A stretch of 64,000 bases of DNA, from positions 1,488,001-1,552,000 of the forward strand of contig JAKSGN010000023.1 in NCBI GenBank assembly GCA_024180945.1, read 5' to 3'. Every line of letters begins with the position of its first letter. Positions within the stretch are counted from its first letter, which is position 1. Below are positions 10,396-19,941 of this stretch, piece after piece. Source of the stretch: Macrophomina tecta (Eukaryota > Ascomycota > Dothideomycetes > Botryosphaeriales > Botryosphaeriaceae). Below the pieces are notes generated by a model that worked only from the letters and a program-made list of their open reading frames with translations, searched no databases and had not been told where the DNA came from. A program made the position numbers and the translations under genes.

Positions 10396-11628
10396 TATAG
10401 TAGTTTGCGCATCTTTTTGACATGTGCGAGAGTTGTGACCAGGCTCACCGCATTGCCCACATCGCCGTCGCTTCGTCACAGGCCCATCCGATTGCGCACC
10501 ACCTTCGCGCGTTTCCATCGAAAATCTGCTGGTTAACAGCATTTTTATCGACCAAATCCTACCCAGCTTGAATCGTTAGCGCCCTGCGCTTCTACATCCG
10601 CTTTTTTTGCCGCTTCTTGCGTCTCGTTGCGGCCTCGTTTGCCCTTTAAAGATTCGCGGCTTCCGCCTGTAAAAGGACAGCCGAATGCGCTATCGTCACC
10701 GTAACCCATTCGCGATTACCTAATGTCGAACTGTGGGGGCCTCAGGCCATGAACTGTGTGAGGTCAGAAGAAAAAACTGAATTTCTGTCTGTGTGTTTCT
10801 GCCTGTCTCCCAAGAGGAAGGCCGGTAGGCTTGCTTATATATGTGAGTGATAGCTACATAACCGAGGATACCAAAGATCCGAGAAAGAGTGCCGATGCGG
10901 GGTTGGACACTAAGGAGTGTTGTTGCCTAAAGGATAGAATATTCGAGATAAAGGAGATGCCTGAGGTAGTAAGGCAAGAAAGTCTGACATAAAAAAAGGA
11001 GTGTTGCCTAAAACAGGGGATTTTGGTTGACACCTAACTAAACAGTCTTTAATCGAGTACATTACTCTAATGCTATAACAACCATTCCAACTGCGATTAT
11101 GCCCATAAGGAAGCCGGCTTCGTCGAAGTTGTACATGTCTCCGTCCACGATCCCGTACTTCGCGATAGTGTTCCGGACGAGCTCGAACTATTGCGCGATG
11201 AGCTTTGGGTCCTCGCATTTCGCTCGCTGGTAGTCGTACTTGCGATTCAGACGCGTTTTAAGCCCGGGAGTCCGTTTTACGAAGTTGGAGGGCTAGTTCT
11301 TGCCAACGGTACGTCCGGCGCGGTCGGCGAGTAGCTTATTTGCCATATCCTTAACAGCACTCAATCGCGGCGGGAATCCTCGTGAATCTAGGTCGAGAAT
11401 GCGTTGAAAAATCATAGATTCCTCGGGATCGGTAAGCTTTCGCGAATTGGGCGTGCAATCGTGTCGTGAATGGGTCCCGTCGCGTCGTCGCTTAAGAGTT
11501 ATTCGATTGACGTGGTACGTCTCTACAGCGCCCCGATTACTCCGAATTCTGCCTTGATCGATAGCTTGCTTTGCTAAGAATAAACGAGATTCATATAAGG
11601 GTGATTGCGCGTGGTTTGGTTGTTGCAT
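10396..11628 (-). pseudogene. E3 transposase remnant, internally deleted and interrupted by an LTR
   Basis: The N-terminus starts at 11628 with MQQPNHAQ and the helix-turn-helix region, closely like E5 and E6. The open frame stops at 11293. Beyond it are degraded catalytic-domain pieces down to the solo LTR (10724-11032). After the LTR the reading jumps from the GNREWVTV segment straight to AHSAVLLQ, so most of the catalytic domain, including the second and third Asp, is absent. The C-terminal basic and zinc-knuckle part follows to about 10396. Confidence 0.82.
10724..11032. mobile_element. Solo LTR (309 bp) with CCTAA target duplication
   Basis: The sequence begins TGTCGAAC and ends GGTTGACA (TG..CA with short inverted ends). 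It is flanked by CCTAA at 10719-10723 and 11033-11037. Removing it and one CCTAA rejoins the E3 sequence exactly as seen in the related element E6. It carries no coding sequence, which fits an LTR left by recombination between the two LTRs of a retrotransposon. Confidence 0.85.
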
Positions 11629-11706
11629 GGCTAATAGAAGCTAAGGTGACGCGTTTTGTTAATGGGGTGGCTCACTCGCTTGTCTGGCTCACTCGCTTAT
11701 CCGATA

Positions 11707-13569
11707 ACGTAGTTTACAAGCGAGCCGTCCATCCAAGCGAGCCGTCCATCCAAGCGAGCCGTCCACCTCACCAACTTTACGCGACGCGTCACCTTTCAAC
11801 TACAATGGCTCAACCAACCACTACTCGATTAACTCGTAGCGAAGTAGATATCTTCCTTGCTATCCCAGCTATAAATACGAATCAGATTCAGAGCGAAAGA
11901 CGCGCTGCACGAACGTTTGACGTCCCCCGAACCACGCTCCGCGACCGACGCACTGGAGTCGCCTCACGACGCGATTGCGAGCCCAATTCAAAGAAGCTTA
12001 CAAAACCCGAGGAGGACGCAATTATTCAACACATACTTGACCTAGATTCGCGAGGCTTTGCGCCTACGTTGGATGCAGTGCGGGATATGGCTAACGAACT
12101 GCTTGCTGAGCGCGCTGCTGGCCAGGTTGGCACGCATTGGCCAAGGAACTTTGTTGGGCGGACTCCGCAGCTTAAAACTCAATTAAATCGACCGCATGAT
12201 CGCCAGCGGGCCTTGTGTGAGAATCCTAAGGTCCTTAGCGAGTGGTTTAAGCTTGTACAGCGTACGAAGGAGAAGTACGGCATCCTTGACGAAGACACCC
12301 ACAACTTTGACGAGACTGGCTTTATGATGGGCAAGATATTGGCTCAGCTCGTTGTTACAGGCTCAGAGAGGCGCAATCGACCAAAGGCGGTACAGCCAGG
12401 CGACCGTGAGTGGGTGACTGTCATCCAAGGAATCAGCGCTGCTGGGTGGGCGATTCCACCATTCATCATCTTCGCGGCCAAGCACCACCTATCTGCCTGG
12501 TATGGGGACGATGATATACCTGGCGATTGGGCCGTCGCATTTAGTGATAACGGCTCGAAACGAATAAGCTTGGGGTTGCGTGGCTAAAGCACTTTAGCAA
12601 GCATACGAAGGCGCGTACGGTGGGGACGCATCGGCTGCTGATTATCGACGGCCACGAGAGCCACAACTCGCTTGAGTTCCAGGCGATCTGCAAGGAGGAG
12701 AAGATTATTGCCCTCCGCATGCCTCCACATTCGTCGCACCTGCTCCAGCCGCTTGATGTGGGCTGCTTCTCGCCGTTGAAGCGCGCGTATGGGGATCAGA
12801 TTGGAGGCTTGGCGCGCAACCATATCACCAAGCTTGAGTTCCTACCAGCCTTCAACGCAGCCTTTAATAAGTCAATTACAAAGAATAATATCTGCGCAAG
12901 CTTTCGAGGAGCTGGTCTAGTGCCGTACGACCCAGATGCGGTACTATCAAAGCTTGATGTAAAGCTTCGTACGCCAACACCACCAGCTGCCCCAGAGGCT
13001 GCTCTATGGGAGTCGAAAACGCCAAGCAACGCGCGAGAACTAGAGTCTCAATCAACCCTAATTCGCGATCGGATTCAAAGGCATCAAGATTCGTCGCCTA
13101 CTTCAATGATTGAGTCGCTTAATCGGCTTACCAAGGGGGCTCAGCTGATGGTATATGAGATGGTCTTGTTACGCGATCAGGTGTCCAGCCTTCAGAAGGC
13201 AAATGAGGCCGCCACAAAGCGTAAACAGCGCAAAAGAAAGCGGATCCAGAAGCGAGGCACCTTAACAAAGGCAGAGGGCGAGGAAATTATTGCTCAAAAG
13301 GACGTTAATGAGCAACTTGAGGGCGAAATGCGTCAAGGCAAGGCGCGATCTGGTGTGAGTAGGCAGCAAACAGCGCGCTGTAGGCGCTGTAGGGAGCCAG
13401 GGCACAATTCTCGTACGTGCCAAAAAGATACTGGGGAGGCTTCTTAAGCTAGGATATTTGTTGTTCTTATTATATTTTAATGCGTTGTTGAACTATATGC
13501 GTGTGAAGGCGTAGAAAGCTGGTGGGGTGGACGGCTCGCTTGGATGGACGGCTCGCTTGTGAACTACGT
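11707..13569 (+). mobile_element. Fot1-like transposon E4, inserted in the terminal repeat of E3
   Basis: A 1863-bp element flanked by TA at 11705-11706 and 13570-13571. Its ends start ACGTAGTT and carry AAGCGAGCCGTCCA repeats, three on the left and two on the right. The encoded transposase is close to that of E7. The insertion point is a TA only three bases from the outer end of E3. Confidence 0.93.
11805..13447 (+). pseudogene. E4 Fot1-like transposase with one frameshift
   Basis: The frame starts at the ATG at 11805 (MAQPTTTRLT) and runs through both DNA-binding domains and NFDETGFMMG to about 12553. There a one-base loss in the SDNGW segment shifts the frame and the first open frame ends at 12587. 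The second open frame continues from IDGHESH, QPLDVGCF (DD35D spacing) to the C-terminal CCHC knuckle (CRRCREPGHNSRTC), ending at 13447. Compared with E7 it also lacks three codons near NHITKLEFLP. All catalytic Asp codons remain, so the copy was disabled recently. Confidence 0.92.
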
Positions 13570-13576
13570 TACGTTA

Positions 13577-13936
13577 ATTCTTTCTTTGCCTTTGTTTTAT
13601 CTACAGTAGGGGTAACTAACTATAATATTTACGTCCGAAAATAAACCAAGTCCCATACTACAGTACTGCATGCAAGCCTTGGCTTATGGCAGTGTGCTAT
13701 CCTAAGGATAACGCCTAGATACACATTTATTTAAAGGAACGTTAAGGTAAGAGATCCGTCTTGCAGGCAATGCTGTCTAGCAGGGGCCTACTTTTGGGCC
13801 TGATGCCCTCCTGTTTAGCGCGGACCAGTCTTAATTGCAGAGGTGGCAGAGGATTGCTGTAAAGTGTACGCATCCGACGCGAGACCTGCTGGTTGACGTA
13901 ATCGTGGCGATAGGCGTTTGGTGAGCCGAACTACCT
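13577..13936. other. Intergenic, no gene seen
   Basis: About 360 bases between E3/E4 and the Tc1-like element without open frames or recognisable repeats. Confidence 0.4.
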
Positions 13937-13938
13937 TA

Positions 13939-15248
13939 CCGCACCCGTGCAAAAGTCAGGGCGCACGGACGTGCACGAGTCAAAACAACAACGTACCCTC
14001 TTCATCCCTTGCCTCATTACACCACCATGCAGCGCATCTTTGGACGCGAAATTTCAGGCAATGCTAGGCAAAGGCATCAGCTTTCACATGATCAACGAGT
14101 TTCGGTTATTACACAATCGCAAGATGGCAAATCTGGGCGTCAAATTGCCCGTGAGACTCACTTCTTAGAACACGCAATCAGGAGCTGCATCAACCACTAC
14201 AATACGACTAGCCAGATTAATCTAACACCTCGTACTGGCCGTCCCCTAAAGTTAGCCTTCGCACGGAGCGCCAGATTATTCGTTTTGTTAACCGGTTCCC
14301 AAAACTTAAGCACAGCTAGGTAATTAAGCAACTCCAGTTATCTATCCATAAAGATACGCTTAGGCGTATTCTACGCAAGAACCATATCACCAAATAGCGT
14401 GCAAAGAATCGGCCTTGGATCTCTTAAGCGAATGCCCGCATTCGGTACCAATATGCAAAGAAATACCGGTATAAGAGCTGGAGATGGTGGATGAGGGTTA
14501 CGTTCGGTAATAAGTGCTTAGTTGAGCAGGGCTCTGGCCACGCACCAAGCTGGGTTTTCCGTACGCCTGGCCAGCAAAAGTAGGACCAAAGCCGGCTTAA
14601 TACACGGCCACTTGGCAAGAAGGCAAGGTGTATGGTATGGGGTGGCTTTTTAGGCTAGCTAGGGGTGTCTAATTTACACGTTATGGAGCGTGATTTGGAC
14701 TCTCCTAGGCAAGGCTATACTGCCAAATCCTACATTAAAGTACTGGAGGAACAGGTACTAAGAAACTACGACTATGGTATGTACTGATTATAAGATGGTG
14801 CTGGTATTTATCGGGCGAACCGGGTGAATAAATGGCTGCGTGATTACCAAATTAGGTGCATTACTCACCCCCTATATTCGCCTGATCTGAACCTCCAGGA
14901 ATACCTTTGGTGGCCACTAAAGATGAAGCTTTAAGAGATTGCGCCATTTATTGAGCTTGAGAAGAATCCTGAGCGCGTGGAGGCGTTGCTGGCTGAGTGG
15001 TTACCTAGGGTATACGCATTGGTGGAAAAACCAAGCCTTAAAGCGCTTTGTAAAAGTATGCCACAACGGCTTGCAGATGTTATTCAAGCTGGTGGCTATC
15101 AAACTCGCTGGTAGCCTAGCTTTATAAAGAATCAACTCTTACTACATTTGAGCAACTCGTTGTTGAACAATGCGACTCCAAAGTGTTGGTGTTGGTGGCA
15201 GGATAATTAGCGCCTTGGCCGTGCGCCCTGACTTTTGCACGGGTGCGG
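13939..15248 (+). mobile_element. Tc1/mariner-type element with 30-bp perfect terminal inverted repeats
   Basis: The left end CCGCACCCGTGCAAAAG follows TA at 13937-13938. The perfect inverse of the first 30 bases is found at the right end, followed by TA at 15249-15250. The element is 1310 bp, a normal Tc1 size, and has a decayed transposase on the plus strand. Confidence 0.93.
14027..15114 (+). pseudogene. Tc1-like transposase, decayed
   Basis: Reading from the ATG at 14027 (MQRIFGREIS) gives an N-terminal helix-turn-helix region (SGRQIARETHF) that is open to about 14260. After that, frameshifts and several stops are needed to follow the protein. Near 14880 the motif HPLYSPDLNLQEYLW is the block that holds the last acidic residue of Tc1 transposases (normally SPDLNPIENLW), and a CCxxxR-like C-terminus ends at 15114. 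The copy is not functional, though its terminal repeats are still perfect, so it could be moved by a foreign transposase. Confidence 0.85.
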
Positions 15249-15511
15249 TACCATCTCGGTTCCGGGCTGGTTGGTTGTGGCAGCGATCGGGCGCCGCACA
15301 TGTGCGATATTTTCACCGCACACGTGCGGTTCCGCCTTTCTCATCTATCGCACGCGTAACTCAAGCCACCCCAACGCCCCGAAAACAACCACCTCGCAGC
15401 GAGAACGAATTTTTGGAATCACGCGTTAACGCCACGCGCAATCGCCCCGCAACGCGTTTGAAGCCGCTCTACTGGCAATCCGCTATCGCCCAATACCGGA
15501 TTGTCCGCTAA

Positions 15512-16090
15512 ATGGCCCCCGACGCTTTGCGACCGGGCGATAACCACCTTTCGCTCTACGAGCACGCCGCACAGCTGAGGATCCTGGCAAAGAAGCTTCT
15601 TAACGATGTAGGTGACCACAGCGCAGGCTTCCGCTACCACGTCATCGCTCCGCTCATCCAAAGCGCCATCGAGCTGTGCGACGAGGCCCTCAAACCAGCC
15701 GGCGCCGACCGAGCTAAAGGCAGCTGTGCACTCAGTCCTTCAGACGGCTACAGACGTCAAGAATTACACAAGCGCGATCAAACACACCACTGACTCCATC
15801 AATACAGCAGACTTCCTGACGTAGCGGATCACACAGCAGAGTCTTATGACCCGGACTCGAGGAACAGCGATGCGGACGACAACGACGGCGCAAACGCAGC
15901 CCAGCCCCGTACCCAACTCGACCCAGAAATGCCGCGAACTGGTGTTCAAACTTACGGACCCGCAGATGATTAACCACCTCCGCTCACAGCCCCCAATACA
16001 CCCGAAAGAACGCGTTAACAGTGCCCTGAAGCCGCAAACGGACCCCGGTGTTGTGCAAGATCCAAGTAGTCGCGGCCAAGCAGCTTCGAA
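15512..16090 (+). pseudogene. LINE1 ORF1 N-terminal remnant
   Basis: The open frame from ATG at 15512 encodes a helical segment (LYEHAAQLRILAKKLL, then a SAIELCDEALKPA stretch) of the kind that begins the nucleic-acid-binding ORF1 protein of fungal LINEs. It loses frame near 15790 and is followed by short pieces to about 16090. The zinc-knuckle region expected at the ORF1 end is missing, suggesting an internal deletion that joins ORF1 directly to mid-endonuclease. Confidence 0.55.
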
Positions 16091-16099
16091 GCGGAGATA

Positions 16100-19000
16100 T
16101 TGCGGCATACACAAGGAACCAACAGGATATTGCTCGGTGACTCCAACCTTCACCAACCCCTCTGGGCCGGACCTGGATACGGCCGTCATGATCGAGAGGC
16201 AGGTGAGCTCGTCAGTCTCCTGGAAAGCTTTTCACTGAACCTAGCCTCTCCGCCGGCGATTCCCACTTTCGCAAGAAACAGCGCTCAGACCACCGTAGAC
16301 CTGTTCTTCATGACAACAGGAACCCTAAAGCATCTAGTCAAGTGCCAAGTGAGAGAGGATGTCCAGCAAGGCTCGGGCCATCTCCCCATAGCTACGGTCG
16401 TGGATCTGTCTCCGCCAACGCGTCCACCGGAAGTGAGACCGAATTAGAGGAGCACAAACGCCGCGAAGCTCATGCAGACTTTTGTGGAAGGCCTTCCCTC
16501 GGAAACGTCTCTACACTCAACGGGAGCACTCGAAAATTACGCAGCTGGTGTGATCCAAAGCCATCAAACAGGGCAATTGAGACCTCGACCCTACCGCTGC
16601 AAGTATCACCGCAGTCGATGCCAGGGTGACGAAAGAATCCAAAGAGATTCAGATGGAGACGCGGAGCTGCGAAGAATCTTGCAAAGAGCCAGGTCGGAGG
16701 ACGACTGGGAGAGATACCGGTCGATGAGGAACAAAAAAGGCAGGGCCATCCAAAAAGCTTTGCAGCAAGAGCATCGCGCAAAGGTCCAGTCTGCGGCCTC
16801 TAAGGGTAACGGCATCTGGAGATTAGCCAAATGGGCTCAAGCTCGACACACTCCGGGAGGCTTACTTCCCGGAGCCCCCGGAAGCGGACCTGACAGACAT
16901 CGACGGCTGCGTGTACCCACCCTGGCCGGACATCACCGAGGAAGAGGCGACTGGCCGCCCGGAGAGCGAAGTCATGGAAAGCGCCGGGCCCGGATGGGAT
17001 CCCAAATGGGATCCTTCAGCAGCTTGCACCCGCTCTGATCCCTGCTCTTGCAACACTGTACAACGCAAGCCTCAGGCTGGGACAACTGCCCAAGCCACTT
17101 CCGACAGTCGATTACGCTGACGCTTCGAAAACACAAAAGGGACGACTACACGGACCCTAAGTCCTACCGGCCGATCGCGCTCACCAACACGATCGACAAG
17201 ATCCTTGAATCCGTCATAGCGAGGCGCATAAGCTACCTCGTCGAGCGCTTCGATCTTCTACCCCAGAGCCACATGGGGGCCGGCGAGGCCGCTCCACCGA
17301 ACATGCAGTACATCTACTGGTCGAAACGGTGCAGAGCGCTTGGAACTCGGCACAGCCCCGTGTGGCGTCCCTCCTCCAACTGGACGTGTCTGGCGCTTTT
17401 TGACAACGTATCTCACCCTCGCCTCTTGCACAACCTGCGGAAGAAGATGTATAGGCGGCAACGCACTTAAGTAGATCCGAAGCTTCCTCTCGGGAAGGAA
17501 GACACGACTCAAGCTCAGCGACGGAGCGGAAGCGTGCTACGACACCCCAACCGGCATCCCGCAGGGCTCGCCGCTCTCACCAATACTATACCTATGCTAC
17601 AACTCAGACCTCCTAGAGATGTGTGTGGCGCAGGGAGTCATAGTAATTAGATATATCGACGATATTAACCTGCTTACAGTCAGCCCGACCACGGAAGAGA
17701 ACTACCAGCGCCTAACGGCAGCCCATGCCCAGGCAGAAAGATGGGCAGCCAAGCACGCGTCGGTGTTCGCCACAGAGAAGTATGAGCTAACCCACTTCGC
17801 GAAGGCCCCTTCACGGTTCAGCATAGACCAGGGCTTTACCCTCGTTGGCCAATATCTCCGATCCAGCGATAATTGTAGCTTCCTGGGAGTATTTCTAGAC
17901 TAGAAACCGAGCGGAAAGGCGCACGTTCAGCAGCTTCAAGCTCGAGCAACTAAAACATTGACAGCATTGTCAAGCATCGCAGGCTCGACGTAAGGGATAC
18001 TCACCCTCGGCCTACGCCAGATTTACAGATCCATCATCCTGCCGCGGGCTCTGCACTGCTGCAGCGTCTGGCCCTTGGAAAACCACGCAGCAAATCAATA
18101 GAAGCTCGGCTCGCAGACACCGTAGAAGCGATCCAATACCGGGCGGCTCGGATCATAGCCGGCGCCTACAGAGCCACATCGAAAGCAGCGCTCGATGTCC
18201 AGCTGTTTCTCCCTGAGGCGCGGGTGATCAAGAAGCATATGGGTAAGGCCTTTCTCCAGATAGCATCGGGACCGCTGTACCAACAACTTGCCAACTAACA
18301 GCCTGCACGTGGAGATCCAGCAAACGGTATCGACCCGAAGCTCGCGGCCCAATCCTAAGGATCAGGGAGTATTGGAATGAACGGCTGCAGGGCCTCCTGG
18401 AAAACATGTAACAGAGACTGACACATCTCTTGCCCCCATGGCAGAAGCCGCCTGGCGTGTGCATAGCTAAGTCACGCGAGCTGGCGATAGCCCGGCACGA
18501 TCAGATCATAAAGGACGCAGAAACCGTGGCCACCTACACTGATGGAAGCGCGCTTGGTGGCCATGTCAGTGCTGCCGCGACCGCCCCTACCATCAATGTG
18601 AGGCGCAGGAAGTACATGGGCACAATCAAGTCTTCGACAGTGTTTGCTGCGGAGCTCCGGGGTATAGAAATGGCGTTAGAGCTTGCGGACGCAGAGAAGG
18701 CGCAAGGCAAGTCGAGGTTCGCTGTCTTCACAGATAACAAGCAGCCCTGCGCGCACTCTCGCACTCCGGCGAACAGTCGGGACAGCACTTATTGAGATCA
18801 ATCATCACAAAGCTGACAAATCTCCTCCAGCAGGAGGGTATGTCGATAGAGTTCCACTGGATCCCATCCCACTGGGGTGTGCCGGGCAATGAGGAGGCGG
18901 ACAAACTCGCCAAGGCGGCAGCGCAGGAGGGGCGGGCCCTAGAGGCCGAGGAGCACAGAGCAGGGCCATACGCGCAGACGAGCTTAGTGGCAGCACTCAA

Positions 19001-19463
19001 GCAAACCATCAGCCAGGCAGTGACGGATGACTGGAAACAGCTCTGGAAGGACAGCGAGCGGGGACCGCAGCTCTTCAAGGTAGCTCCGGAGTCAAGCAGG
19101 TAAACACTGACGCTCCATCGAGGCACACCGAGGGCCCTGAGCTCGCTGATAGTGCAGATGAGAACAGGCAAGATCGGATTGAGACACTTTCTCCACCAAC
19201 GACGGGTGCCAGGCGTAACGCCTAATGAGTGCGACTGCGGGTGTGGACTGCAGAGGGTCAGCCATGTGCTGTACACGTGCAGCAGGTTCAACGAACTAAG
19301 GCTCGCCCTCCGCATGCCGGTCGAGAAAGGTAGGAGGCAATGGACGACAGATCTGAGGAAGCTGCTGAGCCAGCGCAGCTCAGCCATAGCAGCAGCAAAG
19401 TTCATGATGGCAACCAAGCTCCTTGGGCAATTTGGAGCAACATACTCGCAACATGAAGCTTGA
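16100..19463 (+). pseudogene. LINE1 ORF2: endonuclease-reverse transcriptase-RNase H remnant
   Basis: Endonuclease: LLGDSNLHQPLW (16130-16170) and TTVDLFF, with its N-terminal half gone. Reverse transcriptase: YRPIALTNTIDKILE near 17165 and the active-site block YIDDINLLT near 17650, separated by frameshifts. RNase H: TYTDGSA near 18535, an AAELRGIE block and WIPSHWGVPGNEEADKLA near 18860. C-terminal zinc motif CDCGCGLQRVSHVLYTC near 19230. In an intact LINE this polyprotein nicks the target and copies its RNA there. At least five frame breaks disable it. Confidence 0.88.
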
Positions 19464-19671
19464 TACGGGAGGAAGACGAGATAGTTCAAAGGGTATTCTG
19501 GCGTGGAAGGAGACTGATGCGCCCCGGAGACATGTAGGTAGAGGTATGCAGGGCTGATAGAGAACAGGCCAGGCCTTACCGGCTTGCTAGGCCCGAAACA
19601 GGTCTAGTGGGTGGAAAGGCCGGCTGTACGCCGCATAGCTGCCTTCGGCGGCTGGGACGGTCTATGAGTCC

Positions 19672-19689
19672 ATCATCATCATCATCATC
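19672..19689 (+). repeat. (ATC)6 3' tail of LINE1
   Basis: Six ATC units directly after TATGAGTCC, at the junction between LINE1 and non-repetitive sequence. The same trinucleotide ends LINE2. Confidence 0.85.
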
Positions 19690-19932
19690 TTCCCAAGTCT
19701 CTGCACGCCTTGAGTCGCCAACGCGTCCGCTGCAGCATTCTCGGCATTGCCAAAGTGTCCTGTCGAAGTAAACTCGCTCTACCATAACACATTCCTTAAC
19801 CCCCTCCTTTGAGGCAGATAAGTCTTTAGAAAAGGGTTCCGCCAGACGTGTTTGCAATTCTGGCAACATGAAAGGGAACAGTTCGCCCATCGCATGATCG
19901 AAGTCTTGGATTATCTCGTCCAAATTATTCAC
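19690..19932 (-). pseudogene. Open frame truncated by the LINE1 junction
   Basis: Reading leftwards from about 19932 gives some 80 codons of coding-like sequence (NNLDEIIQDFDHAMGELF, later CVMVERVYFD and QCRECCSGRV). At 19690 it runs into the LINE1 tail, which reads as a run of Asp. There is no good ATG. It lies directly downstream of, and on the same strand as, the deaminase gene, so it may be that gene's lost last exon or a separate gene cut by the LINE. I cannot decide between these. Confidence 0.35.
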
Positions 19933-19941
19933 CAGGTCTCA

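Larger units (their letters stand above)
10271..13574 (-). mobile_element. Fot1-like non-autonomous element E3, interrupted by a solo LTR and by E4
   Basis: The left end (ACGTATCGGAT, then two AAGCGAGTGAGCCA repeats) follows TA at 10269-10270. The right terminal repeat runs to 11706, is broken by E4 at a TA, and its last three bases (CGT, 13572-13574) reappear beyond E4, followed by the TA duplication at 13575-13576. Removing E4, the LTR and their target duplications leaves about 1125 bp, almost the size of E6 (1123 bp). The internal transposase is a deletion derivative, so movement would require a transposase from elsewhere. Confidence 0.9.
15251..19689 (+). mobile_element. LINE1: decayed non-LTR retrotransposon (I/Tad-like, with RNase H)
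   Basis: Pieces of ORF1, apurinic-type endonuclease, reverse transcriptase, RNase H and a terminal CCHC motif appear in the right order but in several frames. The 3' end is an (ATC)6 tract rather than poly(A), like LINE2 in this window. The 5' boundary is uncertain. I place it after the Tc1-like element for convenience; the first convincing ORF1 codons are at 15512. I found no target duplication, so the 5' part may be rearranged. Confidence 0.75.

Noticed and set aside
19576..19690. Run of Asp codons on the minus strand near 19680 as part of a host protein
   Set aside because: It is the reverse reading of the (ATC)6 LINE1 tail.
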